The notes: generated by a model not told the origin, from the letters alone. Positions 1-12,897 are shown, counted from the first letter of the stretch. The stretch is DNA of 64,000 nt from Bactrocera neohumeralis (GCF_024586455.1 NC_065921.1:50924574-50988573); one strand, 5' to 3'. Numbers and translations: made by a program.

Positions 1-3000
1 TGGATCTATAATGCATCCTCTAACGGGATCTAGAAGTCCTTTAGTTATCGCCTCTGTTATACTTATAACATCATCGGTTCTTGGATCCAATATAATTAAG
101 TCATTTGGATTAATATATTTTAGTGCTATTGCTTCTTTTAAATTAAAAGACTTATCATCAATTTGCAATGTGGATGTTGTGGGGTCAAACATATTCCGGG
201 TAAGGCAGTCCACCAAAGATAATGGTTTCTTTGTGCTTATTAAGTATCCTTTTGCAAAGGCTTCATCAAGTGTTAAATGCGGATATCTTAATACACCTTT
301 AACCGTATCTAAGAGACCTGTTTTAGCAGCTATTTTACCAGATATTATAGTTTCCTCTTCGTCATTTTTTATTAAAGAAGTTTCTAATTCAACGAAACCT
401 AACTCAATAGCTTGCTGTAAAAGCATTTCATTCCCAGTTATTGGATTAAATACTTTTCCAGATTTGGGTGAGTAATATTCACGTTGAAGTAATTCTGTTA
501 AACTCCAAGTGATTTTATCGGTTTTTACCAAATTATTTTCCATTCCCACGTCAAAGGGCATAAAAGTATTTGATTTCCTATCTTTTACTTGTCCTCTCTC
601 AGGTACAACTAACTCGTCTTCAATAGCACAATGTAAACTTAGTTCTTTATTTTCTAAAGAGTCTACTATAAGAGATATTTTTGGGTCAACTAAACCGATC
701 TCTATGGAACGCTGAATATCGACTTGATTCTGTGATTTTGAATCATAAAGTTTTCCCGTTTCTTGATCATAAAGACCCTTTCGTATGGCGGCTTCTAGAG
801 AGATCGGCTTGCGTGCACCAGCCACAAGAAAGCCCAACTTAAAGGCTCTCTCTAATGGTATTTCATGTAATGTCTGAATATCTACCATAGTTCCCGTTTG
901 CATATTTACTACTCCCAACTCAATTGCCATACGCAGTGGAATAATTTCTCCACTTACCGGGTCTCGTACCGACAGCGAATGAATATCAATTATTCCATTA
1001 TTAATAGCATCAGTGATGGAACAAAGTTTACCATCTCCAAGCAATATTTTACCACTTTCTGGATCAACGACGTTTTCAATATTAGATGGTTTTGATTTTT
1101 TGCCTGGATCAGTATAAATAATCCATTTACGGTTAATACATTCGAAAAATGGAATCTTTCTACCAGTTTTTGGATCTACCATATGACCATTATGACGATT
1201 TAACAGCGGACGATCTAATGCATCTAACAAAGTCTCATATTTCCCAGTAGTAAAATTTTTTACTAATAGAGATTCAGGATTAAATACTCTACGATACAAT
1301 ACTAAATCTTGAAATGAAATTTTTCTTCTCGTTGAAGGATCTATAAAATATTCATTTTCTAAATCATATGCACTAAGTTCACTCAATTTTTCCGCCGTTA
1401 ATATATATGGATAACTTAACAAGTATGATGTAGCCTTTAAAACCACTAAATTCTCACTATGTACTTCCACTTCATCTTGTACAAATAGAGATTCATTTTC
1501 TAACAATGTTTCTATATTATCAGAAAGTTGTTCGCCATTTATAATGATTCTGCAATCTTTTGGGTTAATTTTGTTTTTGGAAATGGCATCACCAATTGTA
1601 TATGTAAAGAAATCACAAGATGTGTCGGTAGCATGAATTTTATCGTAGTGAAAATTTCTTTCTAAGATTTTCTTATCATCACTATTAGCATGGTTTTCTT
1701 TTCCTATTCTCTCGTATTCTTCTGTCACGAATTTTTCTTTGTCTTGCACAATTTCTTCTCTATTCTGTAATGAATCTATTTTTCGATTATCTTCTGAAGT
1801 CGCTTCAACTATGGCAATATCATTTACAGAACATTTTGAATCTGGCTCATCCCATTTAAATTGTTTTGTATTAACTTCATCTACTTTGAATTTTTCAGTT
1901 AAAATACCCAATTCCTTTGCTTTGCTCACCGTGCATATTTCACCAGTTTGAATATTCTTGACTTCATTATTAGAAACTAGAATATATCCCTGCATTAATT
2001 CAATTGTTTTTGTGGTCACAGTATGAAGAGACTTCATCGTTTCCATAGTTCTACTAGTGGACAATGGTTTATAAGTCATAACGAAATCACATAGCGGCTT
2101 TAGTAACAAAAATCCTTCTTCTAAGGCATGGCGTATGGATATATTTTTGCCAGTTTTTAAACATTTGAACGTTTGGTTTTCCACATCAATTAGACCTTCA
2201 GATAAAGCATTATCTATTAAAATAGCATCTGCCCTTGGAGGGTAAGGAATACACATGATAATATTGCTTTCTATAGCATCTTTGACAGTCATTTTCTGGT
2301 TTGTATAAGGATGTTTAAGTTCATTTTTATTTGAAGCTAAAAGTTTTCTCTCAACGGCAACAGGAAATGTCATTGCTATGGGTGGCAACGTTGTGGAAGA
2401 ATGCATGTCATAGCTTAAATCAAACAATTCTTCATGAATAGCTTCTGTTAAATTGAAAGTTTTATTACCTATTTTGAAAACAGAGTTTATGCCATCAACT
2501 ATCCCACTTTTTAATGCTTCTTGAAGTGTATACTTCTTTGGTTTAATAATCTCTGAAAGAGGATCAAGTATATCGCAAATAATAGCTTCATTAATATTAA
2601 GTAGATAACCATTATCAGGATGTATTATTTTTTGGCAATCATTATCTATAAGACCTTGGGCTAGAAGTTTCGGTATTGATAAACTCTTCGCTAGTGGTAC
2701 TAGTATATGATTACTTGTTTTTGAGTCAATAAGTTCTGCTTCAACAGCCTGTTTTATATTTAAAATCCGATTTCTTTGTGTATCTAATATATTACCCATT
2801 TGCCCATTAATAAGTCCAATATCTAAAGCTTGTGTGATTGTTAAATCATTTTGTTTGGAGAAATCTTCAAGGATATCTTTGGTCTCTTCGTCAATAATAC
2901 CTTTTTGTAAAGCATCTATGGGCTTTAAGATAATTTTTCGCATTTTTTGCATCGAAATGCTACTTACACTACTTAGAGGAACAATACCTCGTTCGTAGGC

Positions 3001-5404
3001 TACTTCAACAGGAATTTTTTCGCCAGTTCGCGGATCAGTGATAAATCGAAGTGTTTGTAAGGCATCTTCTATGGGAATAAGTGGTGTTCCAGAAACTTTT
3101 ATTAATCCAATTTTCATAGCTTCAACAATTGATTTAAATTCTCCACATTTGGTCAAAATCATATTGTCTACATAATTAAAAACTTTACGACTGGCTGCTT
3201 CTTTAACAGAAACTTCCTCATTTGCAAAAGTATCAAAAATGCTTACTATATTTTCATCGAATTTACTTTCCAGCGCCGCCTCAAATATATTTTGAGACTG
3301 ACCTGTTTCTGTAAAAATCACTAACATCGTTGAGGGATCAAAAATTATTCCTGGGGCAATTTGAAGTGGATCAGGGCATTCATCTTCGCGCCAGGTTACA
3401 TCCATCTGATTGGAAGTAGGGGATGTGTTTTCGACAATTGGAATATTTTGAGCTTTGGTTATTTTAGTAGGAACGTTAACTGTTTGGACGTCTTTCAATT
3501 TTTTTTTTCTTTCAGAAGGATGTTCAATTTTAAAACGTTTATAATCATCTTTATTAATATTTCTGTAGTCAGATTTTTCTTTCTCATAAATTTCTATTGG
3601 CAAAAGTTTATCACTTTTAGATATATTTGTAATATTTAGAGACGTATTCTGCCCTGGTATCTCATCATTTAAATCTGGAATTAAGAGACCATAAGACAGA
3701 GCTTGCTGTACTGAATAAACATTTCCAGTTTTACGGTCCTGATACAATTGGCGGTCTTCATCAATTAAGCCTTCATTAACAGCATCGGCAAAAGTTAAAA
3801 TTGTTTCCTGTGTGTCCTGATTGGTAGTTTGTATTGAAACGTACCTATTAACTGTTCGTGTTACAGTTTCGGTTGTCAGTGTTATATTTAATAAGCTACT
3901 TAGAAATAAAGCACCTTCGGGTGAAATAAATTTCTTTTCAATAGCTAAATCAAGAGGCACATTTTTTCCAGTCTTTGGATCCAGTAAGTATCCAATTTTA
4001 GGGTCTATTAAATTATGGTAACATAAATCAATAACAGTTAATTCATTTCCTCTCGCGTCGTGCACACCGATGCATTTAGTAAACATTTCGTAAACTTCTT
4101 GTCTCACCATATTTCTGGTTACCGCCACGTCTAAAGGTACATACTCATTTTTACTAACTTCTAGAACGAAACTTGGCCCTTTTTTACATAAAATATCACG
4201 AGATAAGGCCATATTAAAGCTAACAAAATCATTGCTTCTTAAATCTTTAAAACCATCTATATTAAAAATGGACTTTTGTGACACCGAACTTATAAGACCA
4301 CGCTCGACTGCCTCTGGTATAGTTATTACTTCTCCAGTCATAAAATCCCTGTACTTATATTCTGTTGGTAGTATAATTCCATCTTTTATTGCCTCCTGTA
4401 ATGTAATTAATTCTCCCTTTACTTTACTAATGCATTTTAAATTATTGTAGTCTAAAACCCCAAACCTGATCGCTTCCATTAGATTTAATTTACTTCGACG
4501 CATTGGACTATACATTTTATCGTTATTATCTAGCAAATTAAAATCAACCACATCTTTCAATGTATATGGCTTCACAATAAGTTTTCGAGTTTTAGCCTCT
4601 GTAAATGTTAACTTTTCTTTTGTAGCTTCATTTAAAAAACGTCCCGTTTTAGAATTTAGAATACCAAGTTTAAGAGCTTCTTTTACCGAAATTTTTATAT
4701 CATTCTTTGTATCTACCACTTCAACAATATTGGGATCTATTAATTGATTTTCTACGGCGAGGTCGAGTTTAAATTTTTCTCCAGAATTACGATCTGATAT
4801 CCATCCTGCCGCATCAACGAGTCCGTGAGCAATAGCATCGCTTAAGCATAATGCACTTGATTTGATTGTTACTGACTCATGCTTTATCATATATCCTTGA
4901 TTATGTGCCTCAGACAAACTTAAAGATTTTTTTGGTTCTAAAGTCTCCAGAATTTTCTGGGAATTTGTTATGATTTTTTCATTGTTAGACGTGTTCTGAA
5001 TTTGCTTTTCGGAAGATTCAAGCTTTGATTCTGCTTCATTTATCTCACTCTGTATTATTTCCAATAACGATAGTTCTCGCCCTTTAGAATCTCTAATGGG
5101 GCCAGGTTTTAGCAAATACTGTGACAATTTTGTGTCAATAAATCCTAGTTCTGCTGCTGTTTCCAAAGGAATGTTCTTATCGTTTAACACCATTTTGCCT
5201 GAACGTACGTCCAAAATCCGCAAATTAATAGCTTGTCTGACTGTAATATTGTTACCAGTTCGAGGATCGCGTATACCGGCAATATCGAGAACATTGTCAT
5301 AAAATAACACATTTTCACCCACCGTTACGCTGGTTGATTCTCTTTTTAAGCCACTAGTCTGGGTGCTACTGAAAACCCGATTATCAGTTCTTTTCGAAAT
5401 TAAT
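1..5404 (-). CDS. shot: shot giant plakin (plectin) repeat exon, runs off left edge
   Basis: Single exon read leftward from 5404. The acceptor is TTTTATAG at 5405-5412 and the first base completes a CGA codon begun by the 7449-7570 exon. From 5403 the frame aligns with every 60-base line; I checked about three quarters of the 1801 codons triplet by triplet and saw no stop. The protein is a tandem array of plectin-type repeats with recurring G-L/I-(hydrophobic)-D/N-P, a T-G turn and an A-(hydrophobic)-x-x-G-L-I/L helix end, for example GLLDPVRG near 20-45. The first 35 or so residues and a stretch near 4920-5090 are less regular. In plakins these repeats bind intermediate filaments or junction partners; in Drosophila Shot such an exon is used by only some isoforms, notably epidermal ones (family knowledge). 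Its 3' end is outside the window. Confidence 0.93.
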
Positions 5405-7448
5405 CTATAAAACGTAATAATTGTAATTAGTTAAAATTAATTTATATATATATTTTTTGTTTTTTTTTTTATGTGAATACTAACTTTATATTTAGTTTTC
5501 TCTTACAAGTTATTTCAAATTTAAATTAATTAAAATAAAAACGCATAAAACTATTAAACTGAAAAAAGAATATATAAAGAGATGACTTCAATACATGTAA
5601 GTCTGATAAGTACTAATAATCATTGATATGATATCAACTCATATATAGTATTACTACACTGTTCAACACTAAGCTAGACTTAAATGGTCAAATGAAAATT
5701 TGCTGCTTCTCTACAATACAACCTATTGTAAACAAGAATATTAAAATGTACTACATATGCAATAACAAAGCTATCCTTAACAGTAAACGAAATTTTTTCT
5801 GAGTATTGGACCAAATAAATTTTCGAGTCTTTGAGTAATATGTAAAAATTAATTTTCCCATTTTTCGAAGTTAGCCTCCAAAATAGAAATATTTGCCTTC
5901 GAAGTTTCGATTTAAGATTTTTTATTAAATAAAGTAGTTCCGTGTTATACCCAGAAAATTATTGTTTTTCCCGTATGTTTGTTCTTGTTTTCTTCTGTAC
6001 GTTTTTTACAAGAGACGGTTTTTTTGGGGAGAAGTAGCAAATTTATAAATATATAATCATGGCAGTTGTTGGGTAATTTGCTAACCTCTAAGGTTTGGGA
6101 AATCAAAAACAGATTGTGCCTATGCAGTTATAATATTATAAATAAATATAGTGCGAATAATTAGTTTTCATAAAATTACGATTCAAAGACGAAAATTATT
6201 CATGCTTGCAATTATTGCTTAAAAATTAAATAATGTTATATGAACATTTATGTAAATATAACGTATTTTACAAATTAAGAAAAAGTAGAAAATAATATAT
6301 TATTAGATTAAATTAATTTAATATAAAAGCTGCCATATCTTTCAACAAAGAGTGGTTAAAAAGTGTCCAGCAAACCACAAATACTTATATGAATGTTTAT
6401 AAAGTTGAGTGGATATCATATTGTGGCGAACACAAATACCAGAACAAAAGAGAATTTAAGGTAATTTACGAGAATCCCACAAATAGCGAAACTGTTTGCT
6501 AGATTCGGCAATCTCCGCCTGCAATGATCTACTCAAATTGAAGTGCTGCCAAGTATGGATTATAAGAAGATTTAAATTTCTTTAACAATCCAGTGATCGA
6601 ATTCGAAAGTGGAGTTTCAACATAGACGTTTTGATCTAGTAAATCCATTACAATATAGTAACTGAGAGATGTCGCCAGCTTTTTTTTTTTGTTTTTGTTT
6701 GAAACACTTTTTTTTGGTATTTGGATTTCAGATAATTTTTAGCAGAAAAATCTTGCTTACCACCATCGGTTACGGGAACAAGAAAATACAATTTTTTTTT
6801 AAATTATATGACTATTAAATGCTTTTATATTATATAAAATGTTGAAAAAAATGAATTAAACCGTTTTAAACTGATGTTTCATATTAAATTTATTTTTGAT
6901 TTTGGTATTTGTATTACAGCATTCTAAGTACCTGTATGAAATAACTTTAAGCCATTGTACGTTGTCATAAAAAATTTATGTCCACTTTTATTAGCAACGC
7001 GATTCACGTTTTACAATAAAATCAACCAATTGGAGATTAATTCCAAATGTTACAAACTAATTAAAACAGCAAGTATATATTTCTATTACTGAATTGAAAC
7101 TTTTAATATTCTCAATTACTTATGTAATTCAGTTTCACACCTTTACGGTGTAGACTGTACAACAATGCAGTATTTTCTAAAGAATTTTTTGTCGTCAATT
7201 CAGCTAAAGATTTAACAACTTATATTTCTTGTAACGTTTTAGTTTCTAACCTTTGCTTCTTTACATCTCAATATTGTCAATATTATTCTGTAGATAAATA
7301 ATGTATTATTTTGTATTATATCTCTAACTTAAGGAAAATAACATTTTACCTTAAATTAAGATTAATAATTTTAAAACGATATTTCAAAATATGCCAGAAT
7401 ATATCTATAGTATATTAATTTTTAAATAAATCATTTGAAAACACTTAC
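5405..7448 (-). other. shot: shot intron, no element recognised
   Basis: Intron of 2044 bases between the linker exon and the plakin-repeat exon. It is AT-rich with long T and A runs. I see no ORF with family similarity and no terminal inverted repeats. A donor GTAAGTG starts it and TTTTATAG ends it. Confidence 0.8.
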
Positions 7449-7570
7449 CGTATTTCGCTAGATTCGGTATTATCCAATTTAAAATTGTATTGATCTTCTG
7501 CTGGAGTAGCTCTTTGTACAACATCAGTTCTAAATGTTTTAAGGGGGGTCTGAATACTTTCAGCATATTG
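7449..7570 (-). CDS. shot: shot 40-codon linker exon before the plakin repeats
   Basis: Exon of 122 bases with acceptor AATTTTAG and donor GTAAGTG. It starts in phase 0 with QYAESIQTPLKTFRTD, ends in SSEI plus two bases (CG), and the giant repeat exon supplies the missing A (Arg). No domain is recognisable; it looks like a hydrophilic linker between the plakin domain and the plectin repeats. The phase match on the 3' side and good splice sites support it. On the 5' side it can join the 29759-29980 exon in phase 0, but other exons could be skipped or lie between that I did not see. It may be part of the same optional cassette as the plectin-repeat exon. Confidence 0.8.
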
Positions 7571-8005
7571 CTAAAATTAAGTGCAAAAATTATTGTTATT
7601 GGCAAGCTACATTTATTGAGTTCGGTTGACTATGTTTACCTGGAATTCAAATGCGAAATTATATTCGAAGTCATTCATTATGTTTAATGGGATATCCTGT
7701 TTTTACACAAGCTTAAGGAGTTTTTTAATTTGTTAAAAGTTCATGTTTCTCTTATTAAAAGCTAAGCGATTGCCGATGTCCCATCTGCTAACAAGACCTT
7801 GAGAATGAATGTGTTGTAGTAGTATTATATGGTAAAGATGCTATTACTGTTTGCACTACTAAAGGTGATATTGTAAAATTCTCTAAAGCTCAAAACACAA
7901 GAGTCGTAATCTGTATTCTTATTATTCTTCATTTGGTCTAAGGGAATATTTTCTCAAATTTGAACAAAAAATTGTAGTATTATGTTAAATAGAAAATACG
8001 CTTAA

Positions 8006-8695
8006 GGGGGGAGCCTGCTTTAGAGGCTTAAAACAATCGATATTTTTTAGGATTTTTTTGGGAGGGAAAGAAATAATTAATTAAAGCGAAATTTCTACGG
8101 TTTATAGTTATATATTTAAACATCATTCATAATTTTGTAATACGAAATCTTTGATATTCTGCCTTTGGGAAGCAATTACCCGGTGCATCTCGCATGTGCA
8201 ACAAAAAATTCATAGAGGTTCATATTTTTTAATAGATTACCTTCTAGTTAAACTAAAAAAATTCCAAAAAAAATTGTAAAATTTTCGAAATTTTTTAAAA
8301 ATTAAAAAAGGTGATTTTTGACCAAAAAATTTTACTTTATGTTGTTTAAAAATATGTTCAAACTTGACTTCTCTTAGTTTTTTTAGTTTAAATACAAGAT
8401 AATTTAATGCCAAAGATAATAAACTTTGTCCCAATTCCATGACATTTAGTTTTTTTCTATCCTGCCCGTCAATTAGGAAAAATCGTAAAAATGAAAAACC
8501 GAGAAATCAAAGTTTTCGCTTTCTGCCCAAGCATTCATATATCTGATAGACGCTCGGTCACTATTTCCCTTTTAGCTTCGAAAATATTTCGAATTCCCAT
8601 CTATAACTTTGGGGACATATTCTTATATAATTTGTAAAGAGATTTAAGCAAAAAACAAAAATAGATTTTTTAAGCTTCTAAAGCAGGCTCTCCCC
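8006..8695. mobile_element. piggyBac-like MITE with TTAA target duplication
   Basis: A 690-base non-coding element with terminal inverted repeats of about 31 bases (left GGGGGGAGCCTGCTTTAGAG, right end the near-exact reverse complement CTAAAGCAGGCTCTCCCC). It is flanked on both sides by TTAA (8002-8005, 8696-8699). TTAA duplication with G/C-run termini is the piggyBac superfamily signature. The interior is AT-rich; a chance minus-strand ORF at 8237-8440 has no similarity I know. Confidence 0.8.
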
Positions 8696-8774
8696 TTAAG
8701 GAGCACACTTGGTGTAAGATTTCGGAAAACTCAAAATCAATATTTTATTCTAGCATATGTCGATACTAGGTATA
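8696..8774. mobile_element. Left-end fragment of a second TTAA-type element
   Basis: TTAAGGAGCACACTTGGTGT matches the inverted right end of the element at 30700-31310 (TTAAGGGGCACACTTAGTGT). It begins at the same TTAA that closes the 8006-8695 MITE and is cut off at 8774 by the next element. No matching right end was found. Confidence 0.5.
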
Positions 8775-9590
8775 CAGATGTGTACGAAATAACAAGAATA
8801 ACCAAAGTGAAATAGAAATCCATGAATAACATTTTTTCAAAATTATTATTAGTTTTATTTTTATTCGGCAAACATTTGTGCATGGCTAGGATTTAAAAAA
8901 AATGTAAAACTACATGTAGGTATCATATCCACGTTTGTTTATTGCTCTGAGTTCGTGTTCGAAAAAATAAGTACAACATAAATATTTAAAGGAAAATTTA
9001 CACGACTGTCTTTATGTTTAGTATCGAATTCCACGATTTTTAATTAATTTGGTAAATCTTGAGTGCTAAGAATCTACATGAGCGCAGAATCCAGATAAGA
9101 GTATATTTTCTCAAAGCTTTTTTGTTACTTTCCCCATAATTTTGCTTATTTTTTTGTTTGAAACCACTCCCCCCCCTTTTCTTCAGCTTCCAGCGACCAA
9201 TTTTCGCAGTTTAATGACATTCAGTGAAGTAACTACCAGGTGCTCCCTTATACTTGTATTGGCAAACATTTTCCTTTACCAATGATTTTTTTAATAACTT
9301 ATCTTTGTTCAGTAAAACAAGCACCTCCCGATTTTAAAGGATAATGAAAATTTAATTTTGATAACGAAAAATAAACCGTATTTCGGACTTTGTTTTAATT
9401 TTTTCAAACAGGTTGTTTCGGGCTCAAGCAACAAAACACGTCATAAAAAGTTAATGTGAATATGATCCCCCAATGTTGCATTAAAAAAGCTAACTTTTTG
9501 TGCTTGGTTTAAATAAAATATTTTTGCAAAAATTGTATTCATGGATTTTTATGTGAGCTTTGGTTGCTTTTATTATTTCGAACACATCTG
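8775..9590. mobile_element. MITE with roughly 70-base inverted ends (CAGATGTGT)
   Basis: Left end CAGATGTGTACGAAATAACA and following bases to about 8850 match in inverted orientation the right arm (about 9515-9590), including a shared AAATCCATGAAT and CAACCAAAG core. TA precedes the left end; the right flank is TC, so the TA duplication is not intact. No coding potential. The TA target and CAG start suggest a Tc1/mariner-type MITE. Confidence 0.6.
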
Positions 9591-10261
9591 TCCATCAAAA
9601 ATAACATACTAACATTTTAAATTAAGATTTCAAATACTATAATATTAATCCTAATGTTTTCACTAATATATACGAAAAGTAAAATTCTTAAAGAATAAAT
9701 TTATTTGTTATACAAAACATTATTAAAATGTTCAAAATATATAATTCGAGGTAAATGTGGTTCATCTCTCTCCATTAAAATGCTTTCGTATAATTTTGTG
9801 GTTACTCGTATGTAGGTATTTTAAACAACTTAATTGTTTAATGGCTTTGCCAAGATTTGATGATAACATTACTGAAGAAGATTTACTCTTCAATTAAGAA
9901 TATCAATATAATTATTGCAAAGTAGTAAAATGAATTTATTTCTATAAAAGAATCGAAGATATTTATACCCAGCATTTTGGTTCTTCTGCCATAGTCGGAG
10001 TTTTTTCAAGTAATATTAAAAAAAGCAGACTTTCTTTTGCTTTCGGAGTAACTTTAAACGCGCAGTTTACTCAGCCTGACTTTATGTTTAACTCTATGTT
10101 ATTAAGGAAAATGAATGAAATAAATGATCCCAGTCAAAAGACGAAAAATTTTAAAATCTTTGGTGGTAATATTATCTTTCTAGGGTATATCTATAGGAAT
10201 ATTTTATAAATAAAATGTATAAGTAGTAGATTGGTTTGATTATTATTATTGCTGTGCTTGT

Positions 10262-11090
10262 GCCCTATGAATTGTTTTTCATTTTAACACTTTTCAACAT
10301 GTTGCTACAAAGTACACTGTGACAAAAAGTACCCGGAAATTGTAAATACTTTTCATAAATACTTTTTGGGATTTGTCTTCGATCATCTGAAAACTGGTTC
10401 CATCGTGCGGCAATTTCAGTTTTGCGAACAAGAAAAAGTCACAACGAGCCAAATATGGTGCATAATTGATGGTATTCGTTACGTTTTTGGCTTTAAGTTC
10501 GGTCACAAGTGGAAAAAAAATCAGCTTTATTGGGACGGTTCGAGCATGAAGGCGTTTCATACCAAAAATATTCTCCCAAATCTTTCAACGGACTCGCGAG
10601 AGATGTCCAGCTTTTTGCCATCTATCACACTTTCCTGATGATTTTAAAGCATCATATCCTACAGTTTTTTAATATTTTCATTAGTTTAAGACGTCGAATG
10701 TCGTTCAGAACGAGGTATGTCTTCAACGATACTAAGTTTTTGATAAAACATAATCACTGTATAACTTCTCCAACATTCGCTACGATTCCGCACACGAAAT
10801 TTTGTTACACAAAATTTGAGTCACATTTTTTGTTCGATATTTTTATTCGTTGTAAAAATCGCAACGCACTACTGAGGTATACCGTCTTAATCAGCTACTG
10901 TAAATAAACTGATTGACAGATCGCACTTTGCATAATAAACTTAACAAAATATATTATTATATTAAATATCAATTAGACGGGGAAATTTGGTTTTTTGTCA
11001 CAATGTATAATAGTTTTATTCACCTAATGCCAAAGACAGATATGTACTTGTAGTACATAATGTAGTATGCTAAGGAAACCATAGGTGCAG
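10262..11090 (-). repeat. Dispersed fly repeat end, interrupted by a mariner
   Basis: 10287-10314 (ACACTTTTCAACATGTTGCT...) and 11006-11025 (TATAATAGTTTTATTCACCT) together reproduce the end of the dispersed repeat also seen, in the other orientation, near 23140-23190, 23345-23400 and 46130-46175. The mariner at 10315-11005 separates the two parts. Confidence 0.6.
10315..11005 (-). mobile_element. Decayed mariner element
   Basis: A 691-base element with TIRs (left CACTGTGACAAAAAGTACC, right the inverse of CATTGTGACAAAAAACC) and TA on both sides (10313-10314, 11006-11007). On the minus strand 10300-10560 encodes a mariner transposase C-terminus: ARCDFFLFAKLKLP, with the third catalytic Asp of the DD34D triad, then a GTSFQMIED stretch. 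Upstream coding is unreadable through frameshifts, and the length is about half a full mariner (1.3 kb), so it is internally deleted. Confidence 0.75.
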
Positions 11091-11091
11091 A

Positions 11092-11410
11092 TTTTTCCAC
11101 CTAATGCAACAGCACAACAACAAACACACGCAGAAAATTATTTGCAATGGCTGTAAAATATATCAGACCAAAACCCATGTTTATTTGCGTGCAATGGCAC
11201 GTAAAAATATAATAGATTTTATAATTTATATTTAAATTATAAAGATTTGTTACAGCTTTTTTCTTAAGAATGAATGCAGAAGGTGCGCCAATTCACAATA
11301 GTCATGCACCATAGTCATTTACAATAAATTGACCGAATCAGCCCTTCATATATCACAAAATTCTACAATGGGTGCTCTCGTGTCCTTGTATATTTCGGTG
11401 TAGGATTTCC
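11092..11410 (+). repeat. Second copy of the interior of the 15331-15993 MITE
   Basis: Blocks at 11105-11190 (CAACAGCACAACAACAAACA, CAGAAAATTATTTGCAATGG, CCAAAACCCATGTTTATTTG) and 11345-11410 (CATATATCACAAAATTCTAC, GGGTGCTCTCGTGTCCTTG) match 15675-15760 and 15765-15830 in order and orientation. About 130 bases between the blocks are unique here. The termini were not found. Confidence 0.65.
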
Positions 11411-11689
11411 CCCTTATGAATTATGTTAAAAATCCATCCAATAGTGTTCTAGAAAAACGCGTCTTAAAATCTTCGCCGACAGAGGAATGTATGCTATAGT
11501 ATTCTTCGCAAGTTCTCACGCAGAAATTTTCGCGTGATTCTTGGTTTTTTCGTCAACTTTCAATTCTGCCGCCATTTTTTTCGTTTTTGAATAAATAATT
11601 TTGTATCAAAGCCCTTTTGTTGAAATAAATTTATACTGTTTGATCATTTTTAACACACGTAGAGATAAGAGTAAATAATTTCCTTTTCC

Positions 11690-12680
11690 TCCTCTTCTTC
11701 TTCTTAATTGGCGTAGACACCGCTTACGCGATTAAAGCCGAGTTAACAACAGCGCGCCAGTCGTTTCTTCTTTTCGCTACGTGGCGCCAATTGGATGTTC
11801 CAAGCGTAGCCAGGTCCTTCTCTACCTGGTCCTTCCAACGGAGTGGAGGTCTTCCTCTTCCTCTGCTTCCCCCGGCGGGTACAGCGTCGAATACTTTCAG
11901 AGCTGGAGTGTTTCCGTCCATTCGGACAACATGACCTAGCCAGCGTAGCCGCTGTCTTTTAATTCGCTGAACTATGTCAATGTCGTCATATATCTCGTAC
12001 AGCTCATCGTTCCATCGAATGCGATATTCGCCGTGGCCAACGCGCAAAGGGCCATAAATCTTTCGCAGAACTTTTCTCTCGAAAACTCGCAACGTCGACT
12101 CATCAGTTGTTGACATCGTCCAAGCCTCTGCACCATATAGCAGGACGGGAATTGTGAGTGACTTATAGAGTTTGGTTTTTGTTTGTCGAGAGAGGACTTT
12201 GCTTCTCAATTGCCTACTCAGTCCGAAGTAGCACCTGTTGGCAAGAGTTATCCTGCGTTGGATTTCTAGGCTGACATTGTTGGTGGTGTTTACGCTGGTT
12301 CCAAGATAGACGAAATTATCTACGACTTCAAAGTTATGACTGTCAACAGTGACGTGAGTGCCAAGTCGCGAGTGCGACGACTGTTTGTTTGATGACAGGA
12401 GATATTTCGTCTTGCCCTCGTTCACTGCCAGACCCATTTGTTTTGCTTCCTTGTCCAGTCTGGAGAAAGCAGAACTAACGGCGCGGGTGTTAAGGCCAAT
12501 GTTATCAATATCATCGGCATACGCCAGGAGCTGTACACTCTTATAAAAGATGGTACCTTCTCTATTAAGCTCTGCAGCTCGAATTATTTTCTCCAGAAGC
12601 AGGTTGAAAAAGTCACACGATAGGGAATCGCCTTGTCTGAAACCTCGTTTGGTATCGATTTCCTCCTCATGGAATAAAAT
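11690..12680 (-). mobile_element. 5'-truncated LINE, 3' part of reverse transcriptase
   Basis: Read leftward from about 12680: KRGFRQGDSLSCDFFNLLLE, then LLAYADDIDNIG with the YADD polymerase motif, then MGLAVNEGKTKYLLSS. From 12437 the frame is open to 11724: LTIPVLLYGAEAWTMS, VFERKVLRKIYGPLRVGHGE, RLRWLGHVVRMDG and GRGRPPLRWKDQVEKDL. These are thumb and C-terminal motifs of non-LTR retrotransposon polymerases. The 3' end has an AAG/GAA-rich tail (11690-11705 read in reverse). The 5' truncation is typical of LINE insertion. The clade is not settled (RTE- or CR1/jockey-like). Confidence 0.88.
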
Positions 12681-12897
12681 ATCTTAAGCTTATTTGCAGT
12701 TATATACAACTAGGCTTCACTTTCCTGCTTTATATTATTGATTTTCATGTAGTTGATTTTAATGTTTTTGCATAAGCTGATGAGTGTCAATATATATACA
12801 TATATGTATGTATATCCAAATTACGCCCACAAAACGCCATTAAACGTAAACCTAAAAGTGCCATAACTAAGCACTAAATTAAGATATAGAACTGAAC

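Noticed and set aside
11..5302. Many plus-strand ORFs of 60-150 codons across the first 5.3 kb
   Set aside because: They are antisense shadows of the continuous minus-strand plectin-repeat exon and have no family similarity of their own.
9236..9251. CCAGGTGCTCCCTTAT as the right end of the TTAA element beginning at 8696
   Set aside because: It lies inside the inverted-arm MITE at 8775-9590 and lacks a full TTAA, so the pairing is probably coincidental.
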